Of a stretch of 37,256 nt of DNA, positions 32,466-37,256 are shown one piece after another. This DNA comes from an uncultured Planctomycetales bacterium. GTDB taxonomy: Bacteria; Planctomycetota; Planctomycetia; Pirellulales; S012-138. The translations under genes and the position numbers were made by a program. Within the stretch, counting starts at the first letter, position 1; each line of letters starts with the position of its first letter. Below the pieces are notes generated by a model. The model was not told where the DNA came from and did no database searches. It saw only the letters and a program-made list of their open reading frames with translations. The stretch lies in assembly GCA_937982665.1 (NCBI GenBank), contig CALJLD010000306.1, forward strand, positions 1 through 37,256, read 5' to 3'.

Positions 32466-32810
32466 TCAATCTCCGCTGAACGAAGTCCGGCCTTTGCGGT
32501 CATCTTGCCGGTCGAGAATTCGCGAGACGGCGTTTTCCAGTTTGTCGGCCGCCGCGTCCAAGGCTTCGTCAACAGTCGCCGCTTTGGCGGTCACGGAAAT
32601 CGGCTGCATGCCTGTGAGCCGCGCTTCCATCTGGCAATGCTTGTCGTCATCGCCCCCTTTGGCGCTGCTGTTCACATCTTTGAGATGCACCTCGACGCGC
32701 GTGATGCGGTCGGCGAATCGCTTCAGCGAATTCTCGACGGTTTCTTCAACATGACGGCTTAGGGCTTCGCCGCCTTCGATGTTCTTATCAGTGTTGGTTT
32801 GGATTTGCAT
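32466..32810 (-). CDS. Short-form HPF/RaiA-family ribosome hibernation factor
   Basis: HPF-type proteins bind the decoding centre of the 30S subunit and stop translation in stress or stationary phase. The 114-residue product has the beta-alpha-beta-beta-beta-alpha order of the family: an MQIQTNTDKNI strand, a helix with ETVENSLKRFADRITRVEVHL, the acidic GGDDDK loop, MEARLTG, and a final helix DEALDAAADKLENAVSR. It lacks the C-terminal domain of long HPF. The start at 32810 fits the domain; the frame is open to 32951 but that part is not family-like. Read away from the small ORF across a 340-nt gap. Confidence 0.88.
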   Translation of the reverse strand: MQIQTNTDKNIEGGEALSRHVEETVENSLKRFADRITRVEVHLKDVNSSAKGGDDDKHCQMEARLTGMQPISVTAKAATVDEALDAAADKLENAVSRILDRQDDRKGRTSFSGD

Positions 32811-33031
32811 CTTCGTGTTTTCGCAATCAAGACGCCGCCAGTCAAGCGCCGAGTTTTTCGCCAGGTCGAGTCCGCGCCTGGTTTGCAGGCCATTTCCCGG
32901 GGCCGCGGTCTTTGCCGACCGATTGCTCGCCCTTAACCGAGACACCGCCAAGGCGGTTGGCCAGCGTACCCTCAGTTCAACCCGATGCTAGCAGTCTGGG
33001 TTGCCGGGCACGAAATCCGAGCCAAGTCATC

Positions 33032-33061
33032 TTCTCATGTTCAAACGGCGATCGGTAAAAT
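33032..33061 (+). promoter_or_regulatory. Weak promoter candidate before the 41-codon ORF
   Basis: TTCTCA (33032-33037) and TAAAAT (33056-33061) are 18 nt apart, matching the sigma-70 consensus at four and five of six positions. It would start transcription about 85 nt before the small ORF. I see nothing else in 32811-33151. Confidence 0.3.
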
Positions 33062-33151
33062 AGGAGCCATACCGGGACGGATGACTCGTGCTATGGATGC
33101 CGAGCAACGCCGCCCAACATTTCTGGTTCCCTTTTTTTGGGAGTCACTCCG

Positions 33152-33277
33152 ATGGCTGCTCATAACGAGCCCAAGAAACCCGCTACTCCATCTTCCAAAC
33201 CGGCCGCTGGCAAGCCGCAACAAGCGCCTGCCAACAAGCCTGCCTCGGGAGCGCCGATGCCCGGCAAGAAGAAGTAG
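33152..33277 (+). CDS. 41-residue Pro/Lys/Ala-rich small protein
   Basis: An ATG at 33152 with GGGAG 9 nt upstream opens a 41-codon frame ending in TAG at 33277. The translation starts MAAHNEPKKPATPSSKP and ends GAPMPGKKK: strongly basic, rich in Pro, Ala, Lys and Ser, with no hydrophobic segment, so probably a disordered cytoplasmic peptide that could bind nucleic acid or the ribosome. A clear intrinsic terminator follows 60 nt after the stop, which together with the ribosome-binding site supports a real, independently transcribed gene. No function is recognised. It lies between the divergent HPF gene and the convergent DUF1501 gene. Confidence 0.6.
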   Translation: MAAHNEPKKPATPSSKPAAGKPQQAPANKPASGAPMPGKKK

Positions 33278-33336
33278 CAAACGCCGTCGACCTATTTTTG
33301 AGGAGTTCTGGGCCTCTCATTAGAAAGTCACAGCAG

Positions 33337-33370
33337 GCCCTCCGGTTTTTTGGAGCCGGAGGGCTTTTTT
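33337..33370 (+). terminator. Intrinsic terminator after the 41-codon ORF
   Basis: GCCCTCCGG (33337-33345) and CCGGAGGGC (33356-33364) form a perfect 9-bp stem with a 10-nt loop, followed at once by six T (33365-33370). It is the only classical factor-independent terminator in the window. It may also serve the convergent DUF1501 gene in reverse, though the opposite strand has only the loop's A-run. Confidence 0.88.
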
Positions 33371-33418
33371 CTGTTTTTTGCCGCAGCGCGAGAAGCACTT
33401 TCGCGCCGATGCTGAGCT

Positions 33419-34870
33419 TCACGCAATCAACTCTTCAATCACATTCCCGTGCACGTCGGTCAATCGCATATCGCGGCCGCCAAAGCGGTAGGTCAGGTCC
33501 CAATGATCGACGCCTAACAGATGCAGCATCGTTGCGTGCAGATCGTGAACTTCCACTTTGTTTTCAATCGCGTGGTAGCCGTACTCGTCCGTGGCGCCGT
33601 GGATGTGCCCGCCTTTTGCCCCTCCGCCGGCGATCCACATGGAGAACCCGTACGGATTGTGATCGCGGCCGGTGCCGCCCTGGCTGAACGGCGTGCGGCC
33701 AAACTCGCCGCCCCATACCACGAGCGTCTCGTCCAACAGGCCGCGGCTCTTCAAGTCTTTGAGCAGTCCCGCAATGGGCTGATCCACGGCTCTGGCGTTG
33801 TTCGCGTGTCCTTGCTTGATGTTGGCGTGCTGATCCCATCGGTCGCCGGCCACCGAGGGACACAACACTTCGACGAACCGCACGCCCCGCTCGACAAGCC
33901 GCCGGGCAAGCAAACACTCCCGCCCGAAGATGCGCGTTTGCTCGTACTCCGCGTCGATGCCGTACAACGCTTGTGTGGCTTTGGTTTCGCCGGAGAGATC
34001 GGCCAACTCCGGCACAGCTGACTGCATGCGAAACGCCAGCTCGTGATTGGCAATCGCCGATTCCAGTTTGTCGTTAGGGCCGGTTTGTTCCAACAACTGT
34101 TGATCCAGCTTGCGAACCAGATCCAACATTTGCTGGCTGCGACTAAGACGCCCCGCTGGCGGCGCAAGATTGGGTAGCGGCTGGGCTCCGCTTTGAAAGA
34201 TGGAACCTTGATGTGTGGCCGGCAGAAACCCATTGGCGAAGCAGTCAACGCCGCCGGGCGGAATCATTCCGGATGACAACACCACAAAGCCAGGCAAATC
34301 GCGGTTCTCACTTCCCAGTCCGTAGGTCACCCACGCGCCCATGCTTGGTCGGCCCTGTAAGCCAAACCCGGAATGCAAAAAGTAGTTGGCGTTGGTGTGT
34401 TCGGAGAAGTTGGCCACCATGCTGCGAATCACACACAAGTCATCCGCGCAAGTGGCAACATGAGGAAACAAATCGCTGACCGGCAGCCCGCTCTCGCCAT
34501 ACTGACGAAACTTCCAAGGGCTTTGCATCACGTTGCCGTTGTCGTCAAACTGCGTCGGCAACACTTTCATCTTCATCGGTTGGCCATGCTCTTTCGCCAA
34601 CCGCGGCTTGGGGTCAAACGTATCGACCTGGCTTGGCCCGCCATCCATGAAGAGAAAGATCACATTCTTCGCCCGCGGCGCATGATGCGGTCGCGGCAAC
34701 GCTGCTTCGCCATTCATCGCACGATTCGCCAACTCCGCGGCATTCCCATGCGAAGAGTTTCCTGCGTGGCCGAAAAGCGCCACAAAGGCCATCGCGCCAA
34801 ACCCGCCCGCGCATTGCGACAACATTTGTCGGCGCGAAACGGGGACAGGCTGAAACCGGCGACAATGCAT
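33419..34870 (-). CDS. DUF1501 (sulfatase-like) secreted protein
   Basis: This 483-residue protein belongs to DUF1501, a family expanded in planctomycetes and structurally related to sulfatases and alkaline phosphatases. It has a Tat-like leader (VSRRQMLSQCAGGFGAMAF, residues 11-29), then KNVIFLFMDGGPSQVDTFDPKP, the family hallmark near 69-91. HTNANYFLHSG and EFGRTPFSQGGTGRDHNP lie mid to late, and HDLHATMLHLLGVDH near the end. The start at 34870 was chosen because the leader begins there; the frame is open to 35134. DUF1501 genes usually sit next to a DUF1549/DUF1553 cytochrome-like gene; none is beside it here. Substrate unknown. Confidence 0.88.
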   Translation of the reverse strand: MHCRRFQPVPVSRRQMLSQCAGGFGAMAFVALFGHAGNSSHGNAAELANRAMNGEAALPRPHHAPRAKNVIFLFMDGGPSQVDTFDPKPRLAKEHGQPMKMKVLPTQFDDNGNVMQSPWKFRQYGESGLPVSDLFPHVATCADDLCVIRSMVANFSEHTNANYFLHSGFGLQGRPSMGAWVTYGLGSENRDLPGFVVLSSGMIPPGGVDCFANGFLPATHQGSIFQSGAQPLPNLAPPAGRLSRSQQMLDLVRKLDQQLLEQTGPNDKLESAIANHELAFRMQSAVPELADLSGETKATQALYGIDAEYEQTRIFGRECLLARRLVERGVRFVEVLCPSVAGDRWDQHANIKQGHANNARAVDQPIAGLLKDLKSRGLLDETLVVWGGEFGRTPFSQGGTGRDHNPYGFSMWIAGGGAKGGHIHGATDEYGYHAIENKVEVHDLHATMLHLLGVDHWDLTYRFGGRDMRLTDVHGNVIEELIA

Positions 34871-35210
34871 ATGGAATAACAGCGGTGGGAGAAAAGTGGG
34901 CAGGCAACAGCCATCGGGCGGGAATGCTATTGTAAATGGACGCGCTCTGGATGCCAAACTTTGAAACAGCCGGCTAAGGACGCGGCGTCCTTGTAGTTTC
35001 CCTAACGCAGATGCCGGACCGTGTTCCCATTGGCTGTTTTTGTTAGTGTAGGCTCTGGATTGCCGGACAATTAATGACGCGTGAAAGCACCGCTGAAAAG
35101 CGGCATTCACCAAAGCGGCACACTTACCCCGCACTCAAACAACTTGCTCGCGGCCGGACCATATCCAGCAAGCAACGCGAATCGATCCATTCAATCAAAG
35201 GGGAGTTGGC

Positions 35211-35900
35211 ATGAAAGCGCGACACATTTGTCTTGGCCTGTTGGTCAGCGCCGTCTTCGCAAGTGCGGCTGCAGCGCAACATTGCCCGCCGATTTATGAA
35301 ACGTATCTCAGCGAGGTCTCATTGAAACATGTGGAAGGCGGATCACTTCGCTTTCAGATTGAGTACACCAAACACGGTGGACAATACAAGGATGCTTACC
35401 AAGGCTATCTGCTCGCCTACTTGGATCGCGACGCCGACATGGTGCCGCCGAAGCCGCCCGAGGATACATCTGACGAATCGTATGACGACATGATTGATGA
35501 GCGCGTGGTGATCCTCAAGACGGCACTCATGAAACGCAGCGAGGATGATCGCAGATTCGATTTTGAATTTGAGATCGATTGCGATGAACTTGCCGAGAAG
35601 ATGATCGAGCATGGCAAGCTCACGGAAGAGGATCGCTTATCCAACGGAGGCTGGGGCATGTACAACTTTCAAATCCGCATCGCTTTCTTCGTGCCGTTTC
35701 TGGAGAACGAAAAGTACTCCAACGTTGACGGTCTGCCGGAGAAGAAACACGAGTGTAACTATCTCAACAGGCGCGCGTTGATCTTCCAGGAATTGCCCTA
35801 CGAGTTGGGCATCCACTTTGGCATTGTTCAGGCATACCGACTTGAAGAAGGGCAGCACCACATTCAGATCAATCAGCTGACGGCGACCAAAGAGGAGTAA
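35211..35900 (+). CDS. Secreted protein of unknown function
   Basis: I do not recognise this 229-residue protein. It has a signal peptide (residues 1-22, cut near AAA-Q) and a strong ribosome-binding site (GGGGAG 6 nt upstream). The mature part is acidic and mixed alpha/beta, with three Cys (C25, C124, C182 by rough count), DDMIDERVVILKTALMKRSEDD in the middle and a FDFEFEIDCDEL strand pair. No membrane segment follows the signal, so it is periplasmic or secreted. It reads toward the flavoprotein gene, 154 nt away. An imperfect CGGCGACG/CGTCGCCG stem at 35977-36029 lies between. Confidence 0.65.
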   Translation: MKARHICLGLLVSAVFASAAAAQHCPPIYETYLSEVSLKHVEGGSLRFQIEYTKHGGQYKDAYQGYLLAYLDRDADMVPPKPPEDTSDESYDDMIDERVVILKTALMKRSEDDRRFDFEFEIDCDELAEKMIEHGKLTEEDRLSNGGWGMYNFQIRIAFFVPFLENEKYSNVDGLPEKKHECNYLNRRALIFQELPYELGIHFGIVQAYRLEEGQHHIQINQLTATKEE

Positions 35901-36054
35901 TCCAAAGCGGCGATTCCAACCAGAGGTCGCCGTGCCTGCGGGAATTATCAGCAGCACATTGACGGAGATCACTCGCCGGCGACGAAGTCAGCGAGCCAAG
36001 TGACGTCCGCTTTTCTCCGTCCGTCGCCGACGGCGTTTGTTTATTCATACCAAC

Positions 36055-37256
36055 ATGCACGCGGACATCATTGTCATTGGCGCGGGGGCGGCAGGCTTGA
36101 TGGCTGCGGCCGTTGCGGCGGAACGTGGGCGGCTGGTTGTGTTGCTGGAGAAAAACCGCAAGCCAGGCGCGAAGATATTGATGTCCGGCGGTACGCGTTG
36201 CAACATCACGCAGTCGACGGACGCCCGAGGGATTGTGGAAGCCTTTGGGCTGCGGGGGAAGTTCTTGCACTCGGCGCTGGCGGCGCTTTCGCCGGAACAG
36301 TTGGTCGACTTCTTTGAAGCCGATGGCGTCAAGACCAAGGTTGAATCGACCGGCAAGATCTTTCCGCAAAGCAACAAAGCCGTTGATGTGTTGCAGGCGT
36401 TGCTGGCCAGGCTGCAGCGCAGCGGAGCGGAATTGATCACCTCGACTGGCGTTGTCGACATTCGACAAGTCAGCGGGTCCAGCGAGAGTGATTCGGCAAG
36501 CGCTCCACGATCGCCTGAGCGGTTTGTTGTGAACACAGAGGAGCAGCAGTTCACCGCGGAGAGTTTGATTCTCACAACAGGCGGACAGTCTTATCCCGGC
36601 AGCGGAACAACCGGCGATGGTTACGCCTGGGCAAAGCAGTTGGGACATCGCATTGTTCCGCCGCGACCGGCGCTTGTGCCGCTGACGACCGACGTGAGAT
36701 GGGTGCTGGCGCTGCAAGGCGTCACCGTGCCGGATGTTGGCGTGAGCTTGCATGAAGTGCAAAACGCGACTGGCGACGCGCTGCGAGAATTCTCACCGCA
36801 ACATCCGCCTTCGCTCTCCAAGCCGTTGGATCGCCGCCGCGATTCATTCTTGTTTACGCACTTCGGCTTGTCTGGTCCGGCCATCCTGGATATCAGTTCG
36901 CGGTATACGGCCGACGAGCGGCAGCAGTCGCTTGTGCTCTGTTGCGACTTCCTGCCGGCCGTGAGTGAACAGCAACTCTTGGAGGCCATCAAAGACGCGG
37001 CGAGTAGTTTAGGCAGCCAGCCCTTGATCAGCACGTTGCCGGGAACATTGCCGAAGCGACTTTTGGAATCATTGTTTGCGTTGTGCGGTGTGCCGGCTGA
37101 CCGCCGCGCCGCGGAGTTGAAAGTTGCCGAGCGTGCCGCGCTGGTCAGCGCTATCAAGAGCGCAGTGATTCCCATCGCCGGAACGCTGGGTTTCAAGAAA
37201 GCCGAGGTGACCGCCGGCGGCGTTGACTTGGGCGAAGTCGACTCGCGGACGATGGA
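36055..37256 (+). CDS. BaiN/HI0933-family NAD(P)/FAD-dependent oxidoreductase, cut by window end
   Basis: About 400 codons are visible of a flavoprotein of the BaiN/HI0933 family. The FAD-binding Rossmann motif is IVIGAGAAGLMAAAVAAERG (residues 6-25), followed by LLEKNRKPGAKILMSGGTRCN, the family-specific block near 33-53. Later come TTGGQSYPGSGTTGDGYAWA, LFTHFGLSGPAILDIS and the late VTAGGVDLGEVDSRTM, which marks the approach to the C-terminus; about 20-40 residues are probably missing. The physiological substrate of the family is mostly unknown. The start at 36055 fits the flavin fold; no clear Shine-Dalgarno sequence. The gene runs off the end with no stop. Confidence 0.9.
   Translation, partial: MHADIIVIGAGAAGLMAAAVAAERGRLVVLLEKNRKPGAKILMSGGTRCNITQSTDARGIVEAFGLRGKFLHSALAALSPEQLVDFFEADGVKTKVESTGKIFPQSNKAVDVLQALLARLQRSGAELITSTGVVDIRQVSGSSESDSASAPRSPERFVVNTEEQQFTAESLILTTGGQSYPGSGTTGDGYAWAKQLGHRIVPPRPALVPLTTDVRWVLALQGVTVPDVGVSLHEVQNATGDALREFSPQHPPSLSKPLDRRRDSFLFTHFGLSGPAILDISSRYTADERQQSLVLCCDFLPAVSEQQLLEAIKDAASSLGSQPLISTLPGTLPKRLLESLFALCGVPADRRAAELKVAERAALVSAIKSAVIPIAGTLGFKKAEVTAGGVDLGEVDSRTM

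Noticed and set aside
32985..33323. 112-codon plus-strand frame overlapping the 41-codon ORF
   Set aside because: No ribosome-binding site or domain; the 41-codon frame has the better start signal and ends before the terminator.
35869..36762. 297-codon minus-strand frame opposite the flavoprotein
   Set aside because: The plus strand carries an unmistakable BaiN/HI0933 flavoprotein whose frame is open to the window end; the minus frame is its shadow.

Overview
The window is about 37 kb of roughly 57% GC bacterial chromosome that looks planctomycete, probably from the Pirellulales. The evidence is the mix of families: a DUF1501 protein with a twin-arginine-like leader, a very long FliD with flagellin hook IN repeats, a Rho-N/DUF4912 protein, a DUF6798-type membrane protein, secreted NHL and phosphodiesterase proteins, and long intergenic gaps holding hairpin repeats. 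The organism is inferred from gene content only. I see no prophage, transposase or CRISPR array.

Layout. The left edge (1-55) is the 5' part of an initiator tRNA-fMet on the minus strand. Positions 216-5392 (minus) hold a secreted M20 amidohydrolase and the flagellar pair fliS/fliD. Positions 5778-8486 (plus) hold an OPT-family transporter followed closely by a small secreted SnoaL/DUF4440-like protein. Positions 8671-12812 (plus) hold a divergent Hsp90 gene overlapping the first of two paralogous 368-residue proteins that I cannot name. This is the best candidate in the window for an undescribed functional module. A repeat-rich convergent gap (12813-13353) separates it from a ROK-family sugar kinase (minus). 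Next come a secreted phosphodiesterase fused to a zinc-metallopeptidase-like domain and a large membrane protein (both plus), then an nnrD/larB pair (minus) whose nnrD end overlaps the membrane-protein gene tail to tail.

Positions 20503-29055 (minus) form a complete F-type ATP synthase operon read from a strong-looking promoter at 29152-29180: atpZ-like, a four-helix atpI-like gene, atpB, atpE, atpF, atpH, atpA, a DUF4870 gene, atpG, atpD, atpC. The DUF4870 gene sits between alpha and gamma. A long potential RNA stem lies between gamma and beta. Both subunit b and subunit c carry signal-peptide-like leaders.

The right part (29731-37256) holds a DUF4912 protein, a Tat-exported NHL propeller protein, a short HPF-type ribosome hibernation factor (minus), a 41-codon Pro/Lys-rich small ORF closed by a clear intrinsic terminator, a DUF1501 protein (minus), an unrecognised secreted protein, and a BaiN/HI0933-family flavoprotein cut by the window end.

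Most genes are housekeeping or typical accessory genes. The observations worth following are the Hsp90 module, the phosphodiesterase-metallopeptidase fusion, the non-canonical initiator tRNA stem, the extra gene and RNA stem in the atp operon, the 12-bp GGG-N6-CCC array upstream of larB, and the 41-codon ORF.
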